Below are positions 24,469 through 33,063 of a stretch of 64,000 bases of DNA, one piece after another. Source of the DNA: Micromonospora rubida (GTDB lineage: Bacteria; Actinomycetota; Actinomycetes; Mycobacteriales; Micromonosporaceae). The stretch is taken from assembly GCF_009908295.1 (NCBI RefSeq), contig NZ_JAAALO010000002.1, positions 719,490-783,489 of the forward strand. Reading direction: 5' to 3'. Positions within the stretch are counted from its first letter, which is position 1; every line of letters begins with the position of its first letter. The translations under genes and the position numbers were made by a program. The notes beneath the pieces were generated by a model. The model saw only the letters and a program-made list of their open reading frames with translations. It did no database searches and was not told the DNA's origin.

Positions 24469-25620
24469 ATGCCCGAACCGCTGGACGCCGCCCTGACCGA
24501 GGTCCGGGCGCTGCTGCTCGACCCCGCGCTGACCCGGGCGGTCGCCGCCGGCCGCCGCCGAGGACACCGCCCCTCGGTGATCCGCGCCGAGCTGCGCCCG
24601 GTCGCCCTCAAGGGCGGTCCCCGACTACAGGTCGCCACCTCCGACGGGGCCCGCCCGTACACCCGCAATGTCGCGCCCGGGGCGGAGGCCGACGCGGCCG
24701 TGGACGCCCTGCTGGCCGAGCCGTTCGGCAACTGGCACGTGGAGACCGCCGACGTGACGCTCCAGCTCCGGGTGACCAAGTCCGGTGAGGCCCAGGTGCA
24801 CCGGTCGGCCGCTACCCGGCCGGCGGTCGAGCCGGGCGGCCACGACCGGGCCAAGGAGTGGCTGCTCGACCCGGGCGACGAGATCTTCGCCGAGATCGGC
24901 GGGTCGGCGGCGAAGCGGCGACAGGTGGACGCGTTCCTGCGGGCGCTGGCCGCCACGCTGCCGGACGACCTCACCGGCCCGCTGCGGGTGGTCGACCTGG
25001 GGTGCGGCAACGCGTACCTGACCTTCGCCGCGTACCGCTACCTCTCCCAGCGGGGGCTGGACGTGCGGCTGGTCGGCGTCGACGTGCGGGAGGACCAGCG
25101 GCGGCGCAACACCGAGCTGGCCGAACGGCTGGGCTGGGCCGACCGGGTGAGCTTCGTGGCCGGCACGATCGCCGACGCGGCCGTCGAGCCCGCGCCCGAC
25201 CTGGTGCTGGCGCTGCACGCCTGCGACACCGCCACCGACGAGGCGCTGGCCCGCGCCGTGCGGTGGGACGCCCGGTGGGTGCTCGCCGCGCCGTGCTGCC
25301 ACCACGACCTCGCCGCCCAGCTACGCGCCCGGCCGGCCCCGTCCCCGTACGAGCTGCTGACCCGGCAGGGAATCCTGCGCGAGCGCTTCGCGGACGTGCT
25401 GACCGACTCGCTGCGGGCCGCGCTGTTGCGGCTGCACGGGTACCGGACCGAGGTGGTGGAGTTCGTCGACTCCCGGCACACCCCCCGCAACCTGTTGATC
25501 CGGGCCCGCCGGGTCGGCACCGCGCCCGGCCCCGAGCAGCGGGCGGAGTACCGCGCCCTGCTCGACCAGTGGCAGGTCACCCCGCGCCTGGAGACGCTGC
25601 TCGTCAACCGGGAGGGCTGA
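24469..25620 (+). CDS. SAM-dependent methyltransferase (Methyltransf_32 type)
   Basis: Protein of 383 residues; ATG 24469 follows GGAGAG. The AdoMet domain has VVDLGCGNAYLTFAAYRYL near residue 179, VGVDVREDQ near 203, LALHACDTATDEAL and AAPCCHHDLAAQ. The latter two are hallmarks of the family that includes eukaryotic METTL25 and TRM13-like proteins, with ligand Cys-Cys-His. The N-terminal 140 residues are a separate region. Substrate is unknown; an RNA substrate is plausible but not shown. Confidence 0.85.
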   Translation: MPEPLDAALTEVRALLLDPALTRAVAAGRRRGHRPSVIRAELRPVALKGGPRLQVATSDGARPYTRNVAPGAEADAAVDALLAEPFGNWHVETADVTLQLRVTKSGEAQVHRSAATRPAVEPGGHDRAKEWLLDPGDEIFAEIGGSAAKRRQVDAFLRALAATLPDDLTGPLRVVDLGCGNAYLTFAAYRYLSQRGLDVRLVGVDVREDQRRRNTELAERLGWADRVSFVAGTIADAAVEPAPDLVLALHACDTATDEALARAVRWDARWVLAAPCCHHDLAAQLRARPAPSPYELLTRQGILRERFADVLTDSLRAALLRLHGYRTEVVEFVDSRHTPRNLLIRARRVGTAPGPEQRAEYRALLDQWQVTPRLETLLVNREG

Positions 25621-25644
25621 CCCCGCCGGGGCGCCGACGGCCCG

Positions 25645-26103
25645 TCAGCGGCGACGTTCGCCGTTGCCGCCCCGGTCCCGGTCCGACGCCCGTTCGTTGG
25701 TGGAGCTGCGGTCGAACGCCGACACGCGGCCCCCGGTTCCCCGGCCGAAGCGCTCGCCGTCGGCCGACACCGTCGGGAAGGGCACCACCTTGCCCGGGGT
25801 CTCGGCGTTGCCGGCGGCGGCGAACGCGTTCCAGGAGATGTCGACCAGCAGCCGCTTGAGCTCGGCGTGCCGCACGGCCGCGTTGCGTTGCAGGGCCATC
25901 CGGGCCCCGAGCACCACGCCGGCGAGCGTCGTGGTGACCGCGCCGGCGGCGGCCAGGACGTGGGTTCCGTCGGCCTGGTCGGTGCCGAGCACGAGGACCA
26001 GGAGCCAGCTCCAGAAGCCCGCGGCGAAGACGCCCGCCTTGGCCACGAAGAAGAGGCTGACCGCGCCCGGACGGTACGGCGGGGGACGGCTCGGATCGGC
26101 CAT
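25645..26103 (-). CDS. Small membrane protein, unknown
   Basis: Protein of 152 residues starting at ATG 26103, with GAGGAG before it. Two helices are predicted near residues 17-36 and 45-65. A soluble, Arg-rich tail follows. The motif LKRLLVDISWNAFAAAGNAETP lies after the second helix. No known family recognised. It is convergent with the methyltransferase gene, with 24 bases between stops. Confidence 0.65.
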   Translation of the reverse strand: MADPSRPPPYRPGAVSLFFVAKAGVFAAGFWSWLLVLVLGTDQADGTHVLAAAGAVTTTLAGVVLGARMALQRNAAVRHAELKRLLVDISWNAFAAAGNAETPGKVVPFPTVSADGERFGRGTGGRVSAFDRSSTNERASDRDRGGNGERRR

Positions 26104-26390
26104 GCTGCTCCTCATCGACGCGGCCGATGGGGACGGGCGACCGCGGACGGTAGGTGGACGGGCATCGAGCTTAGTTGACGTCCGGCAAGCACTGACAGGC
26201 GCGATCCCGGACGCCCGGAACCAACCCCGACACGTCCGCCAAGAGAACGTGAGCAATTTTCGCAGGTCATCCGGGTTCGGCGGCGCGGACGACGATCAAG
26301 GGGCGGCCGATGGCTTGCTTCCCTCATCGGGAGTACTACGCTCCAAGGGCACCGTCCGGTGCTCCAGCCGGGAAGGAAGACCCCGCAGGG

Positions 26391-26807
26391 ATGGCCGCGT
26401 CAGAGGTTTCGCCGCAGATGGCCTTCGCACGATTCGTGCGGCGGGCCATCGACGACGCTCGGGAAGAGCGCGGCTGGACCGTCAGCGACCTCGCGGGGCA
26501 CACCGGGGTCGGCCGTTCCACCGTGTTCCGCTGGCTGGCCGGCGACTGGCACGACTATCCCGAGCTGGCGAAGGTACGCGGCTTCTGCGCGGCCCTCGAC
26601 CTGCCCGTGACGGCGGCCTTCCGGGCCCTCGGCCTGCCCGACGCGGGCCCCGCCCCACGCCGACGCGGCGACGAGGGGCCGGTCGAGGCCGACGTGCGGG
26701 TCATCCTCCAGCGGCTTGCCGACCCGGCCGTGCCCGCCGAGGAGAAGCACCACATCCGCGACCTGCTGCGTTACCTGGCCCGCCGCCCCGTCCGCCGCGC
26801 CGTCTGA
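26391..26807 (+). CDS. XRE-family helix-turn-helix regulator
   Basis: Protein of 138 residues. FVRRAIDDAREERGWTVSDLAGHTGVGRSTVFRWLAGDW covers an XRE-type helix-turn-helix near residues 14-55. The next 30 residues have the typical helix-4/5 pattern, and the C-terminus is a short acidic-then-basic tail. I chose ATG 26391, just before the conserved domain; the earlier in-frame ATG at 26310 adds a non-conserved extension. It stands alone, divergent from the membrane protein gene. Confidence 0.75.
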   Translation: MAASEVSPQMAFARFVRRAIDDAREERGWTVSDLAGHTGVGRSTVFRWLAGDWHDYPELAKVRGFCAALDLPVTAAFRALGLPDAGPAPRRRGDEGPVEADVRVILQRLADPAVPAEEKHHIRDLLRYLARRPVRRAV

Positions 26808-26816
26808 CCGGCACCG

Positions 26817-26896
26817 CCAGGCGGTCCGTCGGTCACGCCGGCTGATGGGGGGACGCCAAGGCGGTCCGGCGGTCGCGCCGGCTGACGGGGTGGACG
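26817..26896. repeat. Imperfect 40-base tandem duplication
   Basis: Two units (26817-26855 and 26856-26896) share most bases, including GCGGTCC and CGCCGGCTGA. They lie between the XRE gene and the His-rich protein gene. A combined terminator is possible but no clear stem was found. Confidence 0.5.
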
Positions 26897-26903
26897 CCGA
26901 CGG

Positions 26904-27932
26904 TCAGGGCGCCGTGAGGGTGAACTCGGCGGTCCGCACCTCGCCGGCCACCTGGAAGTCGAAGTACAGGCGGTAACGCCCCGGCCCCGGCACGGCCAGT
27001 TGGAAGGTGACCCCGTCCGCGGCCGGCCCCGGCTCCGGGTGCACGTGCAGGTAGCCCAGGTCCCCCTCGCGCAGGGCCACCAGATGCCCGTACGCGCCCA
27101 GGTAGCGCTCCAGCGTCGGGGTGGCGTCACCGGCGCGGACCGCGAACCGGAGCGGCCGGGTCGCGCCGATCCGGGGGTCACCGGACCAGCTCACCGTGAA
27201 CCCGTCCACGGTGGCGGTGCGGGCCGGCTCCGGCAGCGGCCGGGGCGTCTGGTCGCCGGGAACGGCGAGGTCGACGCCGAGGGTACGGGCGCTCTGCCCG
27301 CCGTCGTCGGTGACGAGAGTGAAGTCCGCGTACGCCCGCCACGCCCCGGCCTGCGGCAGGGTCAACGGGACCGACCAGGTGCCGTCGGCACCCATCGTCG
27401 GGTGCAGGTGCTGGTAGCCGCCGAGGTCCCGGCGTACCACGATCAGATGCATCGGCTTGTCGTGCACGATCGCGAACCGGGTCACCGGCCGGCCCTGGAC
27501 GTCCCGGATCTGGAACCGGAACTCGCCCGGCCGCCCGGCGGCGAGGCCGGTGGACAGCGGGGTCAGGGTCCAGCCACCGGAGCTGACCGCGAGGCCACCG
27601 ACCTCGGTCGCTCCGTCGATGCCGGTGCCGGTGCCGTGCTCGTGCGCCCCGGTGCCGGGCGCGTCGGTGTGGTCCGTGGCTGCGGCCGAGGCCCGCCCGG
27701 TCGCGTCGGCGGGCGCCGGGTTGAGCCGCCCGAGGCCGAAGCCGAGCAGCACCGCGAGGATCAGCCCGCCCACCACCAGCGCGAGCCGCAGCGTGCCCCG
27801 GTCCACCAGCACCCCGGCAGCCTCCGGCACGCCGCCAGCCTCCAGCACCCCGGCAGCCTCCGGCACGCCGCCCCCGGGCGGGGAGGACGGCGGCGCGGGC
27901 ACCTCAGCCGGGCCGGGTCGCTGGTCGGTCAT
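26904..27932 (-). CDS. Membrane-anchored His-motif protein (YtkA-like repeats)
   Basis: Protein of 342 residues starting at ATG 27932. Residues 1-45 are a Pro/Gly-rich cytoplasmic tail with AAGVLEAGGVPEA repeats. A TM helix lies near 55-75, then an extracellular region with two related beta-type domains. The first has KPMHLIVVRRDLGGYQHLHPTMG and the second ERYLGAYGHLVALREGDLGYLHVHP. The paired HLHP and HVHP motifs suggest binding of metal such as copper, as in YtkA-like proteins. No catalytic function is implied. It is convergent with the XRE gene. Confidence 0.65.
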   Translation of the reverse strand: MTDQRPGPAEVPAPPSSPPGGGVPEAAGVLEAGGVPEAAGVLVDRGTLRLALVVGGLILAVLLGFGLGRLNPAPADATGRASAAATDHTDAPGTGAHEHGTGTGIDGATEVGGLAVSSGGWTLTPLSTGLAAGRPGEFRFQIRDVQGRPVTRFAIVHDKPMHLIVVRRDLGGYQHLHPTMGADGTWSVPLTLPQAGAWRAYADFTLVTDDGGQSARTLGVDLAVPGDQTPRPLPEPARTATVDGFTVSWSGDPRIGATRPLRFAVRAGDATPTLERYLGAYGHLVALREGDLGYLHVHPEPGPAADGVTFQLAVPGPGRYRLYFDFQVAGEVRTAEFTLTAP

Positions 27933-28204
27933 GGGGCCCACGGTACCGCCGGGTTCCCCACCGGCCGGCCAGCAACCGCGCGGCGTGGCACCGGTCGCAA
28001 TCCGCCCCGCCTGGGAACTTTCCGTCCCGATCGCATCCGGGTCGCCGCCCTGGCCACCTCCCGACGCGGGAACCCCGCCGCCTCCGCCCACCCCCGCCCG
28101 AGAGGCCGCCGGCCGGCGCCGGTCAGGGACCGAGCAGCACCGACCGCCGACGGCCAGGGGTCACGCGTCCGTCAGCCGGCGGACGGCCAGGAACCGAGCC
28201 ACCG

Positions 28205-30379
28205 TCAGCCGGCGACGGCCAGGGCGAGGGGGAGCACGTCGGGCGCGCCGGCCCGACGCAGCAGCCGGGTCACCATGGTCAGGGTCCAGCCCGTGTCCAC
28301 CAGGTCGTCGACGAGCAGCACCGGGCCGTCCAGCCCGGCGAGCACGCCGGCCAGTTCGTCCGGCACCGCGAAGGCGTCGTGCAGGGCGCGTACCCGCTGG
28401 GCGCTGTTGCCGCGCGGCCCGTCCGGGCCGGCGGGCCCGGCGGGGACCACCTGGCCGAGCAGCGGCAGCCGGCCCACCGCGGCGATCCGCTCGGCGAGCG
28501 AGCCGACCAGCGCGGGCCGCCGCCGGGAGCCGACCGCGACCACGCCCACCGGGCGGCGCGGCCACGGGTCGTCGCCGTGCGCCCACGCCTTCAGGATCTC
28601 GACCACCGCGCCGGCCACGTCGTCGGGGATCGGCCCGTCCGCCGCGTCGGGGCCGACCAACTCGCGCAGCCGACCGCCCCAGCCCAGGTCGGACAGCCGC
28701 CCCACGGCCCGCCCCGGCAGCGCCTGCTCCGTCGGGGGAATCCGGCCCTTCAGCGGTACGCCCACCGCGTCCAGCCCGGTCGGCCACAGCTTCTTCGGCG
28801 CGATCTCCACCCCGGGCCGCCCGAGGTACGCCTGCGCGGCGCCCTGCGCCGGCCCGGACACCTCGGGCGTGAACAGCGGCCCCGCGCACCGGTCACACCG
28901 GCCGCAGTCGCCCGCCCCGACGTCGTCCAGGCACTCGCGCAGGTACCGCATTCGGCAGCCGGGCGTGGTCGCGTACTCGCGCATGGCCTGCTGCTCGGCG
29001 GTGCGGGCCTGGGCGACGCGGCGCAACCGGGCCTCGTCGTAGGCCCAGGGCTCCCCGGTGGCGAGCCAGCCACCGCGCACCCGACGCACCGCGCCGTCCA
29101 CGTCGAGCACCTTGAGCATCAGCTCCAGCCGGGCCCGGCGCAGGTCGACGACCGGCTCCAGGGCCTGCGTGGACAGCGGGCGGTCGGTGTGCAGGGCGGC
29201 CAGCACGGCCCGGACCTGCTCCTCGGGCGGGAACGCGAGCGAGGCGAAGTACCGCCAGATGGCGGCGTCCTCGGCGCCGGGCAGCAGCAGCACCTCGGCG
29301 TGCTCGACGGCGCGGCCGGCGCGGCCGACCTGCTGGTAGTACGCGATCGGCGACGGCGGGGCGCCGAGGTGCACCACGAAGCCGAGGTCGGGCTTGTCGA
29401 AGCCCATGCCCAGCGCGCTCGTGGCGACGAGCGCCTTGATCTTGTTGTCCAGCAGGTCCTGCTCGGCGGCCCGCCGGTCGGCGTCCTCGGTCTGCCCCGT
29501 GTACGAGGCCACCGGGTATCCCCGCGAGCGGAGGAACTCCGCCGTCTCGCCGGCCGCCGCCACGGTCAGCGTGTAGATGATCCCCGAGCCGGGGAGCCGG
29601 TCCAGGTGGTCGGCGAGCCAGCCGATCCGGTGCGCCGGGCTGGGCAGGTCCAGCACGCCCAGCCGCAGCGACTCCCGGTCCAGGGTGCCGCGCAACACCA
29701 GCACGTCGGGGCGCTCGCCGGCCGGCTCGGTGCTAAGCCGCTCACCGCCGGCCGGCTCGGTGCCGAGTTGTTCGGCGACGTCGGCGGTGACCCGGGCGTT
29801 GGCGGTGGCCGTGGTGGCGAGCACGGGCGTGCGCTCGGGCAGGTTGCCGAGGAACGTGCGCAGCCGCCGGTAGTCGGGACGGAAGTCGTGCCCCCAGTCG
29901 GAGACGCAGTGCGCCTCGTCGACCACCAGCAGGCCGGTGGTGGCGGCCAGCCTCGGCAGCACGGTGTCCCGGAAGTCCGGATTGTTGAGCCGCTCGGGGC
30001 TGATCAGCAGGACGTCGACCGTGCCGTCGTGGATCTCGGCGGTGATCTGGTCCCACTCGTCCAGGTTCGCCGAGTTGATGGTGCGGGCCCGGATGCCGGC
30101 GCGGGCTGCCGCCTCCACCTGGTTGCGCATGAGCGCCAGCAGCGGCGACACGATCACGGTCGGCCCGTGCTCACCGCGCTCCCGCAGCAGCGCGGTCGCC
30201 ACGAAGTAGACCGCCGACTTGCCCCACCCGGTGCGCTGCACGCAGAGCACCCGACGCCGGTCGACGACCAGCGCCTCGATGGCCCGCCACTGATCTTCCC
30301 GCAGCCGAGCGTGCTCCCCGGCCAGCCGGCGCAGCACCGCCTCAGCCCGTTCCCGTACCGCCGCCCGATCCTGACCCAT
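28205..30379 (-). CDS. RecQ-family DNA helicase fused to a phosphoribosyltransferase domain
   Basis: Protein of 724 residues. Residues 1-500 form a RecQ-like helicase: QRTGWGKSAVYF (Walker A), VDEAHCVSDWGHDFRPDYRRL (DEAH), ATTATANARV and QVGRAGRAVE (motif VI). A zinc-binding Cys set CRMRYLREC and CGRCDRC lies near 465-490. The C-terminal part, near 600-724, holds VLLVDDLVDTGWT, the PRPP-binding motif of type I phosphoribosyltransferases. This replaces the HRDC domain found in classic RecQ. A 9-residue TEPAGGERLS-like duplication is in the first domain. It likely unwinds DNA; the fused domain may bind a nucleotide or PRPP. Confidence 0.9.
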   Translation of the reverse strand: MGQDRAAVRERAEAVLRRLAGEHARLREDQWRAIEALVVDRRRVLCVQRTGWGKSAVYFVATALLRERGEHGPTVIVSPLLALMRNQVEAAARAGIRARTINSANLDEWDQITAEIHDGTVDVLLISPERLNNPDFRDTVLPRLAATTGLLVVDEAHCVSDWGHDFRPDYRRLRTFLGNLPERTPVLATTATANARVTADVAEQLGTEPAGGERLSTEPAGERPDVLVLRGTLDRESLRLGVLDLPSPAHRIGWLADHLDRLPGSGIIYTLTVAAAGETAEFLRSRGYPVASYTGQTEDADRRAAEQDLLDNKIKALVATSALGMGFDKPDLGFVVHLGAPPSPIAYYQQVGRAGRAVEHAEVLLLPGAEDAAIWRYFASLAFPPEEQVRAVLAALHTDRPLSTQALEPVVDLRRARLELMLKVLDVDGAVRRVRGGWLATGEPWAYDEARLRRVAQARTAEQQAMREYATTPGCRMRYLRECLDDVGAGDCGRCDRCAGPLFTPEVSGPAQGAAQAYLGRPGVEIAPKKLWPTGLDAVGVPLKGRIPPTEQALPGRAVGRLSDLGWGGRLRELVGPDAADGPIPDDVAGAVVEILKAWAHGDDPWPRRPVGVVAVGSRRRPALVGSLAERIAAVGRLPLLGQVVPAGPAGPDGPRGNSAQRVRALHDAFAVPDELAGVLAGLDGPVLLVDDLVDTGWTLTMVTRLLRRAGAPDVLPLALAVAG

Positions 30380-30438
30380 CCGACATGTCTACCAGCGCCA
30401 CCCCTCCCACCCCCGCACCCCTGCCCCACCCCCGCCAC

Positions 30439-30497
30439 GTTGATCAAGAGGTTTCGGTCACGATCCGGGCCGAACCTGACGCAAAGCTCTTGATCAC
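30439..30497. repeat. Dispersed inverted repeat GATCAAGAGGTTT family (copy 1)
   Basis: The arms 30439-30459 and 30477-30497 pair as TGATCAAGAG against CTCTTGATCA, with further pairing inside. The loop shares GATCCGGGCCG and CCTGACG with the copy at 55551-55613, so both belong to one family. It lies in the gap after the RecQ gene start. Confidence 0.75.
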
Positions 30498-30766
30498 CGG
30501 CGCGGGCATCGCCCGGCACCGCCGGCCGGGCGGCAATCGCCGTCGTGGTGGGCCCGCAGGGGGCAGCGCCGGCGGCCGTCGAGCAGCCGGTCGCAGAAGA
30601 CCCGGTGGCGTACGTGCTGGGCGTCCTCCTCGGAGACCGTCGTCTCCGCTCGGTCCACGTCGGCCAGGAAGGCAAGCGCCCGGGTGATCGCGCGGGCGAA
30701 CCCGCGGGCGGCGTCGAGGTCGGTGGCGAGCACCGGCAGGTGCACCACGAACCGCTCCCGGCTCAC
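30494..30766 (-). CDS. Small protein of unknown function
   Basis: Protein of 90 residues. It starts at GTG 30766, overlapping the stop of the DivIVA-like gene by four bases (GTGA). Its first half, ERFVVHLPVLATDLDAARGFARAITRALAFLA, looks like a small alpha/beta domain. The second half has several Cys and His (CDRLLDGRRRCPLRAHHDGDC) that could bind a metal. I do not recognise a family. Co-translated with the upstream gene. Confidence 0.55.
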   Translation of the reverse strand: MSRERFVVHLPVLATDLDAARGFARAITRALAFLADVDRAETTVSEEDAQHVRHRVFCDRLLDGRRRCPLRAHHDGDCRPAGGAGRCPRR

Positions 30767-31113
30767 CACCGGCCACCGTCCCGGCGCGGGCCGGAACCGG
30801 CCGGCGGCGCGAAGCGCGAGTGCCAACTGCGCAGCGCCCGCTTGATCCGGGCGTTCTCCTCGGCCGTGTGCGCCAACTCGCGGCGGGTGGCGGCCAGCTC
30901 GCCGGCCACCAGGTCGAGGAACGCGTGCACCTCCGCCGGGTCCAGGCCGCGCCGCACCGTGGCGAACCGTCGGTCCCGGACCTGCCCGGCGGTCAACGGC
31001 CGGGTCGCCACCGGCCGGTACCAGCCGGCGTTTGGCGACCGGGTCGGCCGGCCCTGCCGATTCACGTCTCTTCTCCGGGTTGCGGACCGGACCAGATTCA
31101 GCAGTTTGCGCAC
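30763..31113 (-). CDS. DivIVA-domain protein
   Basis: Protein of 116 residues. Residues 55-80 have FATVRRGLDPAEVHAFLD, a typical DivIVA N-terminal signature, followed by a short coiled coil (AATRRELAHTAEENARIKRAL). The first 45 residues are basic. I chose GTG 31113, five bases after AGGAG; GTG 31119 is also in frame. DivIVA proteins mark curved or growing membranes; this one is far shorter than Wag31. It starts a two-gene operon and is divergent from the GntR gene. Confidence 0.7.
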   Translation of the reverse strand: MRKLLNLVRSATRRRDVNRQGRPTRSPNAGWYRPVATRPLTAGQVRDRRFATVRRGLDPAEVHAFLDLVAGELAATRRELAHTAEENARIKRALRSWHSRFAPPAGSGPRRDGGRW

Positions 31114-31402
31114 GGTCACTCCTCTCGTCGAGCCGCACGGTGGAAGGCGGTCCGGTCCGCAGACAGGGGATGCGGACCGGACCGCCGGCCCCGCGACCGC
31201 AGCCCTCCTCGGCGGTACGACCCCGGAGCCAACCTGGGCGTCCGCCCCCGGGGTTTGCCGAACCAACCGGAGCCGAACAGCCAGAAACCTACTACAGCAG
31301 CTACAGCAAGTCGACCCCGAAGAGTCGCGTCGCCAGCACTTATTGCAGTTGCTAGTGCAGGTCGGGCATGATCGGACTGCCGAACCGACCGGAGTCCTCA
31401 CC
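31114..31402. promoter_or_regulatory. Divergent control region between DivIVA-like and GntR genes
   Basis: This 289-base gap holds imperfect inverted repeats around 31291-31313 (CTACTACAGCAGCTACAGCAAG) and 31339-31360 (ACTTATTGCAGTTGCTAGTGCAG). The arms agree at about two thirds of positions. They lie before gntR (31403), so they are a candidate operator. It is AT-richer than the flanks. Confidence 0.45.
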
Positions 31403-31639
31403 ATGCCCACAGCACAGCCGTCATTCCGCCGCATCGTCGACGAGATCGCCAACAAGATCCGAACCGGCGAACTCAAGCCGGGCGACAAGCTGCCCTCGAC
31501 CAGCGAGCTGGCAAAGATCCACGACGTCAGCACCGGCACGGTCTACCGTGCGCTCTCGTTGCTGCACGACCGCAACCTGATCATTGGGCAGTCCGGTCGC
31601 GGGACCTACGTGGCCGACCGTCCCGGCCAGCCCACATAG
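31403..31639 (+). CDS. Short GntR-type winged-helix regulator
   Basis: Protein of 78 residues made only of a GntR winged-helix: RRIVDEIANKIRTGELKPGD, then PSTSELAKIHDVSTGTVYRAL (recognition helix) and NLIIGQSGRGTYVADRP (wing). There is no ligand or dimer domain, as in the YtrA-like or mobile-element GntR group. It is on the same strand as tcmP, 206 bases before it, with a structured spacer. It is likely to control tcmP or its own operon. Confidence 0.82.
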   Translation: MPTAQPSFRRIVDEIANKIRTGELKPGDKLPSTSELAKIHDVSTGTVYRALSLLHDRNLIIGQSGRGTYVADRPGQPT

Positions 31640-31845
31640 CAGCTCGCCCGCTGAGCAGGAGCCAGGTTGACTCGATGTCGGATCAAGGACTCGCAGAGGG
31701 CGGCCTGATCCGAGCTTCTCGACATAACACCTGCTCAGATCCGCGCAAGCCGCATGGGGCAGCGAACCACCCCTCGTTTGGGACAGCGCAAGGTCGAACG
31801 TAAAGCTACCTTCGCATCACATTCAGTGACTGCAAGGGAGCTGCG
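31640..31845 (+). promoter_or_regulatory. Structured spacer before tcmP
   Basis: Nested inverted repeats: CTGAGCAGG (31651-31659) with CCTGCTCAG (31730-31738), ATGTCG (31675-31680) with CGACAT (31720-31725), and GATCA (31681-31685) with TGATC (31706-31710). All three are co-linear and could fold as one long stem with bulges. The tcmP ribosome site AAGGGAG follows later. It could be a terminator for gntR, a leader, or a small RNA. Confidence 0.55.
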
Positions 31846-33021
31846 GTGTCCGCCAACGAGGACTTCTTCCGTTCCAAGAAGGCCGCTGCCGTGCTCAAGC
31901 ACGGCATCCTAAAGCGTTACCCGGTGGTCTTCGCCGCCAAGACCGGCAGAGGCAACCCGGTCGTCTTCCTCGACGGTTACGCGGGTCCTGGCGAGTACCG
32001 GGACGGGGATCCGGGATCACCCCTGCTGCTGAGCCAGTGCGCGGACTTCGTCAGCGGGTACCGGGATGTCCGTGGCTTCTTCGTAGAGCAAGATCCCGAG
32101 AACTTCGCCAACCTGAGCCAGGTCCTCGCGGAGAAGGGCGGCGCAGCCCGCTACGAACTCAGACAGGGAAGCCTCGATCAACATCTGCCCGACCTGCTGG
32201 CACTCGCCAAGAGCGCGTCCCTCTTCGCCTTCCTGGATCCGTTCGGGCCCGCACTGGACTTCAACCTGATCAAGACCCGACTCCTGGGGCGCGGCTCGTG
32301 GCCCCCCACGGAGGTGCTGCTCCATTTCAGCGTCTCCTCGGTTGCCAGGATGGGAAGCGCGGTGTACGCCGCCGAGCACAAGCACGGCAGCCTGTCGGAT
32401 GCCGACCGGAAGGTGGCCGAACGGCTCGACCGCTTTCTGGGCGGCAGTTGGTGGCGGCAGCACTTCGCGAAAGTCACCGACCAGGATGACGAGCGCCGGG
32501 CCACGGACATCGCCCTACAGGTGTGGCAGGAGTACGAGAAGAAACTGACCGCCAACAGCAGGTACCGCGCGGTCCGGATGCCGGTCCGACCGCGGCCGGA
32601 CCTGGTGCCCAAGTACGTGCTGGCCCTGTTCACCACGCACAGCGAAGGGGCCTGGCACTTCGCGGACTCGTTGGGCAAGGCCGGAGTGGAGTGGCAGCAG
32701 GCCTGGCAGGAAGAGAGATGGCGACGGACAGGCCCTGACGCACCGACACTCTTCGACGACGCCCTCGTATTCGACGCTCGCAAGTACGTTGCCGACAACG
32801 CTCCGGGCTGGATCGCCCTCATCAGGCAGAATCTTGCCCGGCTGCTCGACGAGGGGCACCCTTTCAAGCCGGCCGATCGCGTCCCGGACGTCTACGGCAG
32901 CACCCTCGGGCAGGCATCAGCGACGCACGTGGGGTCGGCCATCAAGGAGATGCACGCCTCCGGCATGGTGGCGAACACGGGGACCGGCGACTTCTGGAGA
33001 ACTTCGCTTCGACGCCCGTAG
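31846..33021 (+). CDS. tcmP: Three-Cys-motif partner protein TcmP
   Basis: Protein of 391 residues. It matches the TcmP family, defined by its co-occurrence with three-Cys DUF5131 proteins. The N-terminus has FFRSKKAAAVLKHGILKRYP, then FLDGYAGPGEY near residue 41, which looks like AdoMet motif I, and LFAFLDPFGP near 127, which looks like a methylase motif IV. The C-terminus has a winged-helix-like part. An AdoMet-dependent nucleic-acid methyltransferase is my inference; the family has no established reaction I know. The partner gene is next, in convergent orientation. Codon use is AT-richer than the flanks, which suggests acquisition by transfer. Confidence 0.88.
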   Translation: MSANEDFFRSKKAAAVLKHGILKRYPVVFAAKTGRGNPVVFLDGYAGPGEYRDGDPGSPLLLSQCADFVSGYRDVRGFFVEQDPENFANLSQVLAEKGGAARYELRQGSLDQHLPDLLALAKSASLFAFLDPFGPALDFNLIKTRLLGRGSWPPTEVLLHFSVSSVARMGSAVYAAEHKHGSLSDADRKVAERLDRFLGGSWWRQHFAKVTDQDDERRATDIALQVWQEYEKKLTANSRYRAVRMPVRPRPDLVPKYVLALFTTHSEGAWHFADSLGKAGVEWQQAWQEERWRRTGPDAPTLFDDALVFDARKYVADNAPGWIALIRQNLARLLDEGHPFKPADRVPDVYGSTLGQASATHVGSAIKEMHASGMVANTGTGDFWRTSLRRP

Positions 33022-33022
33022 T

Positions 33023-33056
33023 GGCGGGGGAGCCGCATCCTCGCGACTCCCCCGCC
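33023..33056. terminator. Bidirectional terminator between tcmP and DUF5131 genes
   Basis: A perfect 10-base stem, GGCGGGGGAG (33023-33032) with CTCCCCCGCC (33047-33056), lies between the two convergent stops. The loop is 14 bases. It can serve both transcripts. Confidence 0.75.
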
Positions 33057-33063
33057 GACGTCG

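Noticed and set aside
27000..29042. A 680-codon plus-strand frame over the His-motif and RecQ genes
   Set aside because: Its residues are low-complexity and it spans two real genes on the other strand.
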